From Cellvibrionaceae bacterium (GTDB lineage Bacteria; Pseudomonadota; Gammaproteobacteria; Pseudomonadales; Cellvibrionaceae): a stretch of 64,000 nt of DNA. Below, piece by piece: positions 51,561 through 61,545 of this stretch (within the stretch, counting starts at the first letter, position 1; every line of letters starts with the position of its first letter). The notes beneath the pieces were generated by a model. It was given only the letters and a program-made list of their open reading frames with translations. It made no database searches and was not told the DNA's origin. The DNA lies in assembly GCA_024707385.1 (NCBI GenBank), contig JANPZW010000013.1, forward strand, positions 1 through 64,000, in the 5' to 3' direction. The position numbers and the translations under genes are program-made.

Positions 51561-52843
51561 CAGCGCATCATCCTCGGACCCCAGTTGCGATTGTTGCTCT
51601 GCAACTGCGGGTTATTGGCATCGCCGAGAATTACCTGTTCGCCTTCCTTCAGCCCGCTGAGCACCTCCGCGCGTACCCGGTTGGTCACGCCGATGGTGAC
51701 CGTGCGCTCCTCCACCACATTGCGCGGCAGCAGCACCCGCACGGTCGCTGTGCGCGGCTCGCCGGGAGCGGCCGCCTGAGCGTCCGGCCTGCGGCGCTCG
51801 CTTCTTTCACCGCGTTCAGCGCCTTCCGCTCGTGGTCCAGCAGGTGCGCCCGCTGGGTGAGGTCCAGCTGCATCGCCTTTCTGGAAAGTCAAAGCCGCCA
51901 CCGGCACCTGCACCACATCGCGGGCCTGGGAGGCGATAAAAAATACCTGGGTCGTCATCTGCGTCATCAACGCGCCGTCGGGATTGGGCACGTCGAACAG
52001 CGCGTTGTAAAGCACCACATTATTGAGAATCGTCGGCGTGGGTTCGACCCGTCCCAAGGTGCTGTACCAGCGTTTGCCGCTGCCACCAAAGGTCGTGAAA
52101 TACACCCGCATGCCATTGCTGAGTTTGCCGATGTCCGCCTCGGACACCTGCGCCTGCACCGTCATGGTGGACAGATCGGCGATGCGCAAAACCGTGGGCG
52201 CAGTCTGGTTGGCGTTGAGGGTCTGACCCTGGCGTGAAGTGAGGGACACCACTGTGCCGGACATGGGCGCGTAAATGCGCGCGTATTCGAGATTGGCCTC
52301 CTCGGCGCGCAGACTCGATTCCGTCTGCGCCACCTGGGCCTTGAGGGATTCCAATTGCGCCTCGGCGGACTGCAACTGCGCTTCGGCGCTCTGCAACGCC
52401 TCCGCCGTACTCGCGTCCTCTTTGCGCAAATTCACCTGGCGTTGATAGTTGATGCGCGCCAGCTTGAGTTGCGCCTCGCGGTCCTTGAGCTGCGCCTGCT
52501 GATTGCGCAATTGCGCGCGCGTACCCTCCACCCGCGCGGCGTAAACCGTCGCGTCAATCTCCGCGAGCAGATCGCCTTCTTTCACCGTGCTGCCCACTTC
52601 CACATGCAGCACCTTCAACTGGCCGGAGACCTGCGCTCCCACATCCACATAATCCCGCGGCTGCAACACGCCGGTGGCAGTCACCAGATTTTCAATGGTG
52701 CCGCGGGAGACGGGCGCGGTGCTGAAGCGCGTCTGGCTGCTGCTGTCGCGGGTGAAAAACCAGATACCTAAGACCAACAGCACCAACAACAGCAAAAAAG
52801 GCCATTTATAGCGGGCGAAAATTCCCGGCGATAACACACTCAT
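51560..52843 (-). CDS. macA: Periplasmic adaptor MacA
   Basis: 427 residues. N-terminal membrane helix ([17 protein letters not shown]), barrel-sandwich segments ([19 protein letters not shown]), and a long Gln/Glu/Ala-rich coiled coil at residues ~100-190. Near residue 340 a Pro/Ala/Arg-rich insert ([12 protein letters not shown] onward) interrupts the C-terminal domain, unusual for MacA. It couples MacB to the outer-membrane channel. ATG with GAGG ribosome-binding site. Confidence 0.92.
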   Translation of the reverse strand: MSVLSPGIFARYKWPFLLLLVLLVLGIWFFTRDSSSQTRFSTAPVSRGTIENLVTATGVLQPRDYVDVGAQVSGQLKVLHVEVGSTVKEGDLLAEIDATVYAARVEGTRAQLRNQQAQLKDREAQLKLARINYQRQVNLRKEDASTAEALQSAEAQLQSAEAQLESLKAQVAQTESSLRAEEANLEYARIYAPMSGTVVSLTSRQGQTLNANQTAPTVLRIADLSTMTVQAQVSEADIGKLSNGMRVYFTTFGGSGKRWYSTLGRVEPTPTILNNVVLYNALFDVPNPDGALMTQMTTQVFFIASQARDVVQVPVAALTFQKGDAAGPHPAGAPAGPRAEGAERGERSERRRPDAQAAAPGEPRTATVRVLLPRNVVEERTVTIGVTNRVRAEVLSGLKEGEQVILGDANNPQLQSNNRNWGPRMMR

Positions 52844-52977
52844 GCAGATCCTCGGTGATCAAAGTAGACGAAACACGCGCCGATTATAGAGTGGCTGGGG
52901 GATTTTTGATTCCGGGGGTGGGGAAAAGAAATGTAAAGTTGAATGGCGGTGCGACAACAAAATTGAATTCAGGGCGG

Positions 52978-53253
52978 TCAGGCTCCGACGATTTCGTGAT
53001 AAACGAGCACTGCGCTTAAAGCACCTGGTAGGGCCGCGAGGTCGTCGAGCAATTCATGGATTTTGCGTTCGCTTTCCGTTTCCAATACCACCACCAATTT
53101 TCCCTGGCGCTCTGTATGCACTTCCGCGTAAGGCTGAGCGTTCAACCAATCCCGGGTTTTGGTGGAAAATTCCGGCTGCATATGCGCGATGATGCTGGCG
53201 ATGTGGACAGGCGGCTCTTTTGTTTTTTCTTTAACTATGGCAGTTGTCGACAT
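52978..53253 (-). CDS. napD: Periplasmic nitrate reductase assembly chaperone NapD
   Basis: 91 residues. NapD ferredoxin-like fold: VHIASIIAHMQPE, AEVHTERQGKLVVVLETES and LPGALSAVLVYHEI. NapD binds the Tat signal peptide of the catalytic subunit NapA and holds back export until the molybdenum cofactor is inserted. napE lies upstream, but no napA, napB or napC follows: the next gene on this strand is macA. The chaperone is therefore an orphan in this window. Confidence 0.88.
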   Translation of the reverse strand: MSTTAIVKEKTKEPPVHIASIIAHMQPEFSTKTRDWLNAQPYAEVHTERQGKLVVVLETESERKIHELLDDLAALPGALSAVLVYHEIVGA

Positions 53254-53325
53254 TCCTACAGATCCTGGTAGCTAATTGCAGTGCAGTGCGGATAAAAATC
53301 GATAAAACGGCGCGGCCAAGCAGCC

Positions 53326-53476
53326 CTAGGGCTGACCGATCAATAACGGATATTTATAGATGGCGAAGGAGTAACCGCCGATAAAAGCAACAACAAACTG
53401 AGGGAACAGAAAAACATCGCTGAAGATGAGTTGCTCTTTTATTCAATGGCCGATCAGAGTCTTTTTCGTACAACAT
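53326..53476 (-). CDS. napE: NapE-like small membrane protein (one frameshift)
   Basis: Not visible as a normal open frame. From the ATG at 53476 (ribosome-binding GGAG just upstream) the peptide MLYEKDSDRPLNK runs into an A4 run (T4 on the plus strand, 53437-53440); removing one A continues as EQLIFSDVFLFPQFVVAFIG then GYSFAIYKY, ending GQP. That yields 49 residues with one membrane helix, a VAFIGGYSFAI core and a Gly-x-Pro end, as in NapE/TorE. Position immediately before napD supports it. NapE is a small accessory subunit of unknown function in nap operons. Confidence 0.65.
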
Positions 53477-53855
53477 ACAGCGCTCCATTATGTAAAACTC
53501 CGCAGCGCAAGCATCATGCGCTTGCCGCCTTTTTCCGAGTGTAGACAACTTGTCCCGGCTCGCAAGAATTTGGTGCACAAGTTATCAAATCAGCGCGCAA
53601 AACCTGTTTTTTCTTGACCGAGAGTTTTTAGATGCTCTTTTTGACGCCTGAGTAACCGACGGCAAATCATCTCGGCGAGTGGCGGAGATGGAGCTGCAAT
53701 CACTTTGTCACCTAAACCGAGGGGGGGGGGAGCGTAGCGCGAACCAGTGGACAGGGGAAATGTTGACCGGGTCGTTCTCTTGCGGTGCGTTTCCTGGCAT
53801 GCTCGCCGCGTCATCCATATCATTGATCAGCCAGCCGGTATTGCCGGTTTCTACC
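53477..53855. other. Intergenic region upstream of the M48-like gene
   Basis: 379 bases between divergent napE and the M48-like gene. It holds a run of ten G (53721-53730). In-frame starts for the downstream gene exist at 53679 and 53799, but the sequence before 53856 has no domain character. No repeat, RNA gene or operator seen. Confidence 0.4.
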
Positions 53856-55499
53856 ATGCCGAAAAAATTCCGCGTTATCTCCCAGGCCGAAGCTGTCGCC
53901 GGCAAAACCAAGCAGGATGTGCACAAAGCCCTGCTGAAAACGAATATGAAACCCGAGCAGATCCAGCTGCTGTTGCTCAAACCGCTGGTGATTAAAAAAG
54001 GGCTGGATCAGGCCACAGCCCAGGAATACGCCGAGCGCTTCTCCGCCGCCGGCCTCAAAGTGCGCATAGAAGCCTACGAGGTGGCCGAGCCCGCAGACGC
54101 GAGCGGCGAGGACAAGCAGCGTAAGCAGATTTTTTCCCTGCTGCTCAAGACCTTTGCCAATCCGATCCAACCCGCCGCCCTGGTGGAAAAAAACTCTGTT
54201 CGCCTCCCCGGCGCGATCATCAGCGCCCTGCCCGCGCCTGTGGCCTATAGCGGACTGGTTGTCGCTGTTGCGCTGGGGCTGTTGTGGTATCTGGGTGCGG
54301 GGCAGGCGTTGATTTTCGGCGGGCTGGAATTTCCGCCAGCGGTAATGACTTTTATCTGGGTGATCTCATGGCTGCTACCGGCGTTTGTCGGCTCTGTTTT
54401 GCTGATATTTCTGCTCTATCCCATGTGGCCGCGCCGCAGACCGGAGCCGTATCTGCGGCTGGATCCCAAACGCCACGCCCACTTTCATCGCGTGATCAAC
54501 CAAATGACCGCCGCCATGGATGTGGCTGCGCCGGAGCTCATCGAAATCAGCGCTGCGGCGGACATCCGTGTCGCACCGGCTCGGGGATTGCGCAGCCTGA
54601 AGCGCGGCGATCTGCGCCTCACCCTGGGGCTTGCACTGGTGGCCGGCTGCTCGGTGCAGCAGCTCGCCGGACTGCTGGCGCGGGAGTTTGGCCGCTACGC
54701 CTCTCCGTCCGCTACCCGCGCAGCCATCTGGATTCATACCATCAACCAATGGTTTGCCCGCCGCTCGCGCACACCTGACGAGTGGGACCAGCGCTTCGAC
54801 CATTGGGCCGTCGACTATCCCGGTAACATCACTCATGGCGCCATTGCCCTCGCGCGTTCCCTGACGCACCGCGTGCGCCGCCTGCTGGCGCGGCTCGCCG
54901 GATGGAACACGAAAACGACCTACAAAACCCTGCGGCGGCTTGAGCGGGATGCGGATCTGTTTCAAATGCGGGTGGCAGGCAGTGAAGGTTTCCGCGCTCT
55001 GGCGCTGCAACTCCACCAGTTGATCGAGGCTGAGCGCGATATTCACCATCTCAACCACCTGGCGCTCTATCACCGCGAACTGCTCCTGCGCGACCTGCCC
55101 GCCGCCATCGCGGAAGCCGCCGCGCATCCGACGCCGGAGCTGCTGGCCGCTGCGGAAAACAGCTTGGCGCAGACGAATCCGCGCTTGTGGGAAGCCCGCG
55201 CCGCCGACAGCCTCCGCCTCGCGCAAGCAGCCGAAGTGCGCGATCCCGGCATGGTCACCTGCGATTTGCCGGCGCATTTGCTGCTCGAGGATTTTCCGCA
55301 ACTGTGTGATAGCGCGACGCTCAACGCATACCACCGCCAGGGTACTAGCGACGCCGCACAGCACCGGGTGGACAATGCGCGGATTCTCACAGAACGCACC
55401 GCCCTGCAGGCGCAGTCCCGCATCGACAATATTCAAAAAGGCGGGCGCGCCCCGGTGAATGCCGATGGCTCCATCGAGTGGACGGCCGGACAACCTTGA
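53856..55499 (+). CDS. M48-like membrane protein lacking the zinc motif
   Basis: About 547 residues from the ATG at 53856 (MPKKFRVISQAEAVAGKTKQ). Residues 1-75 form a small domain of two similar alpha/beta halves (VHKALLKTNMKPEQ...). Two membrane helices follow (ALGLLWYLGAGQALIFGG and TFIWVISWLLPAFVGSVLLI). The core then reads LRLTLGLALVAGCSVQQLAG like Pseudomonas-type M48 peptidases, but where those have AHEFGH this protein has AREFGRY. Both zinc-binding histidines are replaced by arginine, so it is probably not a protease. The rest is helical. Next gene overlaps its stop (TGATG). Confidence 0.75.
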   Translation: MPKKFRVISQAEAVAGKTKQDVHKALLKTNMKPEQIQLLLLKPLVIKKGLDQATAQEYAERFSAAGLKVRIEAYEVAEPADASGEDKQRKQIFSLLLKTFANPIQPAALVEKNSVRLPGAIISALPAPVAYSGLVVAVALGLLWYLGAGQALIFGGLEFPPAVMTFIWVISWLLPAFVGSVLLIFLLYPMWPRRRPEPYLRLDPKRHAHFHRVINQMTAAMDVAAPELIEISAAADIRVAPARGLRSLKRGDLRLTLGLALVAGCSVQQLAGLLAREFGRYASPSATRAAIWIHTINQWFARRSRTPDEWDQRFDHWAVDYPGNITHGAIALARSLTHRVRRLLARLAGWNTKTTYKTLRRLERDADLFQMRVAGSEGFRALALQLHQLIEAERDIHHLNHLALYHRELLLRDLPAAIAEAAAHPTPELLAAAENSLAQTNPRLWEARAADSLRLAQAAEVRDPGMVTCDLPAHLLLEDFPQLCDSATLNAYHRQGTSDAAQHRVDNARILTERTALQAQSRIDNIQKGGRAPVNADGSIEWTAGQP

Positions 55500-56307
55500 T
55501 GGAGCGCGCCATCCCACTGCAGGATGCCATCTTCAACTGCTACAGCGCAGGCTCCGGTCCGGCGCTGATTTTTGTCCACTGCTCCGGCGGCAGCCATCGG
55601 CAGTGGCGCTTTGCTCTGGCGGATTACAGCCAGAGTTTTCAAGTGATCGCCCCGGACCTGCTCGGCTACGGCGCCAACCCCGCCTGGGCGAGTCCTGCCA
55701 ATCCCTATTCCGTCGATGATTTCGACCTTTTACGCTCGCTGATCCCGGACGGCCCCTACCACCTGATCGGCCACTCCTGCGGCGCCGTCCTGGCTTTGGA
55801 AACAGCCCGCAAAGCATTCACCGGCGCCTTTCGCCCGCCGGAAAGCCTCTTTCTCATAGAGCCGCCAGCCGCCTATTTACTGCGGGACTCCGCCAAAAAC
55901 TGGACCTTATTCGAGCGCGTCAGCCGCCAATGCCGCGCAGCAATTGCCGCCAACAACTACGCGAAAGCGGCGCGAGTATTTATGGGATTCTGGATCGGCC
56001 ACCTGCCCTGCTGCTGACACCTCGCTGGCAAAAGCGCCGTCTGGAAGCCACCATGGCGAAAGTGGCCTACGAATTCGAAATGCTCGCCACCCTGCAATCA
56101 ACATTCACCGACCACACGGTCATCACCTGCCCCACCACCCTAATCACCGGCACCCGCTCACCAGAAATGGCCCAAACCGTTGCGAAGCGGCTGGCACAAC
56201 ATCTGCCCAATGCTCGCCCGCAAGAAATTAAAGGCGCGGGGCATATGAGTCCGTATACGCACCCGGAGGCGGTTAAAGAATTATTGGACGGGCATTTGGG
56301 GGGGTGA
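55499..56307 (+). CDS. Alpha/beta hydrolase (one frameshift)
   Basis: Starts at 55499, overlapping the preceding stop as TGATG. Motifs: ALIFVHCSGGSHRQW (oxyanion region), IAPDLLGYG, nucleophile elbow GHSCGA and a terminal GAGHMSPYTHPEAV with the catalytic His. The frame stops at 56017; adding one base near 55998 connects to ALLLTPRWQKRRLEATMAKV and the end at 56307, about 269 residues. Hydrolase of unknown substrate. Coupled translationally to the M48-like gene, suggesting a shared pathway. Confidence 0.82.
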
Positions 56308-56377
56308 TTTCACTGCTCTTTAATAAACTGACCCAGAGTGTTTGCCGGGGTGGCTAAGTTGTTGCCTCATCTGGGGT

Positions 56378-57388
56378 TTAATCCTGAGGCCTGTGTTTGA
56401 GCTTGCTTTCCAGTACTTGCAATTCCGCTTCATCCGTCTTGTCGGCCGCAATAGCCTCTCGGGTTTTACGTCGCAGATCAAAGTCCGCATAACGCTCACT
56501 GGTGAGCTTTTCCATCTGCTGTTGGCTGATTAATCCCGCATTGGCCAATAAGGGAAAGCCATTACTGGTGATGATTTCGCCCACTCGTGTTTGCCAAAAG
56601 ATCATAGGGGTTTCGATGCGGCTTTTGGCGCGCAGCTCAGCTGTTTCCAGGAAGATCACCACCAACCGATTGAGAGTGTCAACTTCATCTTCATTCAGGT
56701 AGTTTTTGGCGATCAGAATATCCTGCTTACGCACTTTGGCGCCCTTCCAACTCAGCAAACCAAAATGAGCATCCTTCGAGTTGGCCCGCGCAATAATCAA
56801 CTCGGCCGCAGTTTGTTGCGTCACCGCGTAAAGCAGTAAATTCTGTACGGTAGCAAAAAACTGTTGCGTTGCCTGATCAGACTTATCGTAGTCACTGCTC
56901 AGAGCGAACAGATCGCGCACCTTCTGGTAGAAGCGCTTCTCCGACGCGCGAATGTCGCGGATGCGCGCCAGCATCTCATCAAAGTAATCCGGGCGACCAT
57001 CGGGATTTTTCAGTCGTTCGTCATCCATGACAAAACCTTTACGTAGATACTCACTTAATACTGTGGTTGCCCACCGGCGGAATTGCACTCCCCGAGGGGA
57101 GCGCACGCGGTAGCCTACAGCCAGAATGGCGTCGAGGTTGTACAGAGTTAGCGCTCTTTGCACTTGGCGCGCGCCCTCTCGTTGAACTACCGAGGATTCC
57201 TCGGTAGTTGACCCACGCTCCAGCTCACCATCCCCGTAAATATTTTTAAGATGCAGGCTGATATTGTCTGAGCTGACCGCAAAAAGCTCAGCTATCTCGC
57301 GCTGGCTCAGCCAGACCGTATCCTTATCGGCTCGCAGCTGAATTCGGCTTTGACCGTCTTCGGTGGTGTAGATAATCAGTTCGCTCAT
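56378..57388 (-). CDS. RhuM family protein
   Basis: 336 residues. The N-terminal region has TVWLSQREIAELFAVSSDNI, helix-turn-helix-like, then the conserved RhuM segments LYNLDAILAVGYRVRSPRG, FRRWATTVLSEYLRKGFVMD and a C-terminal all-helical domain. RhuM genes were first noted on a Salmonella pathogenicity island and often occur in accessory or defence-associated DNA; the molecular function is unknown. It stands alone here. Confidence 0.88.
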   Translation of the reverse strand: MSELIIYTTEDGQSRIQLRADKDTVWLSQREIAELFAVSSDNISLHLKNIYGDGELERGSTTEESSVVQREGARQVQRALTLYNLDAILAVGYRVRSPRGVQFRRWATTVLSEYLRKGFVMDDERLKNPDGRPDYFDEMLARIRDIRASEKRFYQKVRDLFALSSDYDKSDQATQQFFATVQNLLLYAVTQQTAAELIIARANSKDAHFGLLSWKGAKVRKQDILIAKNYLNEDEVDTLNRLVVIFLETAELRAKSRIETPMIFWQTRVGEIITSNGFPLLANAGLISQQQMEKLTSERYADFDLRRKTREAIAADKTDEAELQVLESKLKHRPQD

Positions 57389-57592
57389 TTACTCAATCTC
57401 GGCTTTAGCATTCCGCGTCGCTCTATCACCGTGGCAGAAAATAGATTCGGATATTGAAGGTGGCAAATTCCATAAGCCCTGGCTCTGTTATTGATAGGCA
57501 TCCAAGAAAGCGAGCTGAGGACCGCAAATTATAGGTGAAGGGGGGATTCGGCAGAAGTCATTACAAGATTTGCATCCGGCCTGCCTTACTGA

Positions 57593-57943
57593 TCAACCAC
57601 ACGCCGGCACCATAAACCCAGAAATCCCACCCCAAACAATCGCCACAAGCGACAACACCAGCAGCAATTTCAAAGTCGCGCGGAGGAAGGTGCCGGAATC
57701 GCCGTGCCAGCGGCCGAGTAGTCTGGGCCAGAAGAGGAAGAGCAGAATCGGCGCGGCGGCGAGTAGGGTTGCTATGCCGATGATGACGGGGATCAGCGAT
57801 GGGGCGTCGCGGGTTAGGCTGACGCAGACGAGGGTGTGGGTGAGATAGAGCGCGGTGAAATGTATGGCCCATAAAATCGGGCCGATTAATACCAACATCG
57901 CAATGAGCGCGAAAGAGCCGGGGCCTTCTTTAAACCATTTCAT
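57593..57943 (-). CDS. Small membrane protein at the end of the cytochrome oxidase operon
   Basis: 116 residues starting MKWFKEGPGSFALIAMLVLI. Three membrane helices (residues ~10-40, 49-70 and 88-110). A His in IHFTALYLTHT could face the membrane. I do not recognise a named family, but the position 11 bases after the fused oxidase gene suggests an accessory or subunit IV-like role. Confidence 0.7.
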   Translation of the reverse strand: MKWFKEGPGSFALIAMLVLIGPILWAIHFTALYLTHTLVCVSLTRDAPSLIPVIIGIATLLAAAPILLFLFWPRLLGRWHGDSGTFLRATLKLLLVLSLVAIVWGGISGFMVPACG

Positions 57944-57954
57944 TGAACACCTCC

Positions 57955-60504
57955 TCAGATCGCTCGCGGAAATCCGTGGATTAATGCAATGCCCACCAGC
58001 GCTTGGCCGACAGCGTACCAAGCCAGCAGGCAGGTATTTTCCAGGCTGGCAAAACGCACTGCGTCGAGCTTGCCGGCGTAGTGTCGGGCGATAACAAACA
58101 GCGACATGATCGCCACCGCAAATGCCAGTTGTGCGTTGAGCACGGACCCCATGTACACCATGGCGGTGTAGCTCGATTCGGTGGGACGCAAGCCCAATTG
58201 CCACTGGCTCCAGATTTCGCAGGCCACCGCTGCAATTAATGCAAGCGCGGCAAATAAAATTAAAAATGGCGTGATGGCGTTGCGTGGTTTTCCAGGTTGG
58301 GCGAGGGATTTTTTGGCGGTGAAAAAATAAAATGGCGCTGGTGATAAATCCCAGCGCGCTGGCGCCCGGCCATATCAACTCTGGAACACGTTCAATGGAT
58401 GTGGGCCAGACCTCCGGCGATACCGTCCACAAATACAAATAGGAAAACAGGTAGGCAAGAAATAACGAGCCGGCTACGAACATCAGAATCACCATGGCCC
58501 ACCAGCCGTGACCCATGGGGCCGGTAACGTACACCGGCAGACGGTAACCGCCGCCCACGTCCACCGGCTCTCCCGGGCCTTTGTCCAGTTCCCACACCCA
58601 CACCAGGCAACTGACGATGGAGAGCACGCCGCAGATAACTGCGGGAATAACGATCTTCACCGTCAGCAGCAGGAAAAACGCCGCCATAAAAACCGCCGCC
58701 CACACATGCGCCCAGCCGGGGCCGGGCATGCGAATGACGTATTGAGGTTTGGCGTCGATAGGCGAAGTCACCAGGGTTTCGCGCCCGCCGGTGGGCGCAT
58801 TGGGCAGATAGTGGTGACCGGCCTCCACCTGCTCGGCGAGATTGGGCTGGTCCCATAAAGGTTCGAGACTCGTCACCTGGGGAATGGATCGGGTGGAGTA
58901 GACATCGTTGGGCAGCCATTCCAGGGTGCCGGCGCCCCAGGGATTGGGCGGCGGTCGTTTTTTGCTTTTTAGGAGCGGATCAGATCGACGACGAACACCG
59001 CCACTCCCGCAGCCAGAATATAAGCGCCGATGGTGGAAACCAGGTTGTACGGCTCCCAACCGATCCCTTCGCGATAGGTCCACACCCGCCGCGGCATGCC
59101 CAGCAAACCGGCGACGTGCTGCGGCAAAAACGCCACGTTGAAGCCGATAAACATCAGCCAAAAACACCAGCGCCCGGCGCGCTCGGAAAATTGTCGATTG
59201 AGAAACAGCGGCGCCCAGTAATAGAAACAAGCGAAGAGCGGAAACACCATGCCGCCGATCAGTACGTAATGCAGATGAGCGACGATGAAATAGGAATCGT
59301 GGGCCTGCCAGTCGAACGGCACCATGGCCACCATCACGCCAGTCAGTCCGCCCAGGGTGAAAATAAACAACATGCCGAGTACAAACAGCGCTGGCGTGGT
59401 GAAACGGATTTTCTGTTTCGCCGCTGCGAGAGTGGCAATCCACGAAAACACCTGAATGCCCGAGGGCACCGCCACTGCCATGCTGGCGGCGGAGAAAAAC
59501 GCCAGACTCAATGCGGGAATGCCGGTGGCGAACATATGGTGGACCCACAGGCCGAAGCTGAAAAACCCGGTCGCCAGCAGCGCCACCACGATAAAGCGAT
59601 ATCCCACCAGGGGCCGCTGCGCCATGGTAGGCACGATCATGGAGACCAAACCCGCCGCCGGCAGAAAAATGATGTACACCTCCGGGTGGCCGAAAAACCA
59701 GAACAGGTGTTGCCACAAAAGCGGGTCGCCGCCGCTGGCGGCGGTAAAAAACGGCCAGCCAAAAGCGCGTTCAATTTCCAGCAGCATGGTGGCGAGAATC
59801 ACCGCGGGAAAAGCCACCATAATCATGCCGGCGAAAATCAGCATGGCCCAACCGAAGATGGGCAATTTATCCAACGACATACCCGGCGGCCTGGTGCGCA
59901 AAGTGCCGACAATAATTTCAATCGCGCCGGCAATCGCCGAAATTTCGATAAAGCCAATTCCCAACAGCCAAAAATCGGCGTTATCGCCGGGGGAGAATTC
60001 CATCAGGGTCAGCGGCGGGTACATAAACCAGCCACCTTTGGGGGAGAGATCAAAAAAGATCGTCAGAAAAAACACCGTGCCGCCGATGACATAAGCCCAG
60101 ATGGCGAAGGCGGAAAGGCGCGGAAATGGCAGGTCGCGCGCGGCCAGCATTTGCGGCAGCAGCATCACCCCCAGCGCTTCCATGGCCGGTACCGCGAACA
60201 GGAACATCATGGTGGTGCCGTGCATGGTGAACAGCTGGTTGTAGAAATCCTGCGTCACCAATTCGTTATCCGGCACCGCCAATTGCGTGCGCATGATCAA
60301 GGCGAGAATGCCCGCACCGATAAAAAACGCGAACGCCACGCCTATATAAAAGAGCCCGATGATGGTGTTGTTGACCGCCGAGGGCAGGCGCCAACCGGTG
60401 GGGGTTTTCCAAATGCGCAGCAGCTCTTCCAGCTCGCCGGGAGGGCGCGGACCGGGATTGGGCAACACGGGCGGCTGTTCACGCATGCTGTTTTCTTCGC
60501 TCAT
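57955..60504 (-). CDS. ctaD: Cytochrome c oxidase subunit I fused to subunit III (two frameshifts)
   Basis: Subunit I part: heme ligand region FTMHGTTMMFLF, the Tyr-His crosslink/CuB segment FWFFGHPEVY, HHMFATGIP, and the high-spin/low-spin heme His in IVAHLHYVLIGG. This part ends at 58969 after VVDLIRS; one missing base near 58972-58976 continues it as LKSKKRPPPNPWGAGTLEW. The C-terminal part is subunit III-like with GWWAMVILMFVAGSLFLAYL and LFSYLYLW. A second indel, an extra T in the T6 run (A6 on the plus strand, 58322-58327), must be removed to read FFTAKKSLAQPGKPRNAITP. The end is at 57955. About 850 residues in all, like caa3-type fusions. Confidence 0.85.
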
Positions 60505-60555
60505 GGCTGTTTTCTTCGCTCATGGCTGTCTTCGCTCATGGCTGTTTGCTCACGC
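60484..60555 (-). repeat. Tandem repeat at the ctaD start codon
   Basis: A 19-base unit containing CATGGCTGTTTTCTTCGCT on the plus strand occurs at 60502-60520, with a 16-base copy at 60521-60536, a partial copy from 60537 and an 18-base copy at 60484-60501. Each copy carries an ATG on the coding strand. Only those at 60504 and 60486 are in the ctaD frame; those at 60523 and 60539 are out of frame. Confidence 0.8.
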
Positions 60556-60570
60556 GATCGCTCCCCTGTT

Positions 60571-61545
60571 TCATTTTAAAGCCACCAAATAAGCCGCCAG
60601 GCTGTCCAACTCGGCATCGTTCAGGATGTCGTAAGCCGGCATCCGATTTTCCGGTTTGATGCGCTGATGGCGGGCGAGCCAATCGCGAAAGCCCTGATGA
60701 TCGGCGGAGAGAATGCCCGCGCCGAGGGAAAGGCGACTGCCCACATGGGTGAGATCGGGGCCAATCACACCTTCGGCCGGCGTGCCGCGCACCCGGTGGC
60801 AGCCGCCGCAACCGTTGGCGAGAAACGTCTGCGCAGCGGAATCGTCCGCTGCCACCACCGCATTTGCGCGTTCGCGCGCTCGCCACTGCACGAATTCCTC
60901 CGCAGACAAAGCCACCGCGTAAAACGCCATAAGCGCGTGGGCGCCGCCGCAGTATTCGGCGCATTGGCCGCGGGTGACTCCGGGATGAGTGGGGAGAAAA
61001 CGCAGGTAATTAGTGCGCCCCGGAATCATGTCCACCTTGCCGCCGTAGGCGGGCAGCCAGAAGCTGTGGATCACATCGGCGGTGGTGAGGGTGAGTTCCA
61101 CCGGCTGGCCCACCGGAAAACGCAGTTCGTTGGCGCTTTCGGTGGTGGAGCCGTCCGGGTGGTGATAGATCACCCGCCACCACCACTGCTCACCCACCAC
61201 CTCAATCCGCAGCATCTCGCCACTAAATTCCGGCGCGGCCTCCAGGCGCAACAGCACAAATCCGTAGAACAGCAGCGCGGTAAGCACCACCACCGGGAAG
61301 ACCATGCCCAGCCCAATCACGACACTCTCACCGCGCAATTTTTGTCGCCACGACAAAGGCCCAAACAGCGCGATCGCCGTCAAGACCACCACCAATAACA
61401 GGATCAAACCGCCGCCACCCACCATGATCCAAGTGAGCTTGGCGACTCGCGCCGCGCCCTCGCTGTAGCCGCTGAAGGCGGATTGCTCGCCGGCGCAGGC
61501 ACACAAGCTCACAAGCAGTGGATAGGTTAGACGCTGCAACATCAC
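60571..61545 (-). CDS. ctaC: Cytochrome c oxidase subunit II with fused cytochrome c
   Basis: About 324 residues. Signal/lipobox region LLVSLCACAGE, two membrane helices, then the CuA cupredoxin domain with EQWWWRVIYHHPDG, the His in DVIHSFWLPAYG and the CuA cluster GQCAEYCGGAHALM. A C-terminal cytochrome c domain carries heme motif CGGCH with distal Met in ENRMPAY. This is the caa3-type subunit II. Start GTG/ATG at 61545-61540 overlaps the upstream cytochrome stop. Confidence 0.92.
   Translation of the reverse strand: MMLQRLTYPLLVSLCACAGEQSAFSGYSEGAARVAKLTWIMVGGGGLILLLVVVLTAIALFGPLSWRQKLRGESVVIGLGMVFPVVVLTALLFYGFVLLRLEAAPEFSGEMLRIEVVGEQWWWRVIYHHPDGSTTESANELRFPVGQPVELTLTTADVIHSFWLPAYGGKVDMIPGRTNYLRFLPTHPGVTRGQCAEYCGGAHALMAFYAVALSAEEFVQWRARERANAVVAADDSAAQTFLANGCGGCHRVRGTPAEGVIGPDLTHVGSRLSLGAGILSADHQGFRDWLARHQRIKPENRMPAYDILNDAELDSLAAYLVALK

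Noticed and set aside
57593..59716. Single 707-codon frame on the minus strand spanning the oxidase genes
   Set aside because: It stitches together an out-of-frame stretch of subunit I, the true C-terminal middle part of ctaD, and the small membrane protein. The real genes are 57955-60504 and 57593-57943.
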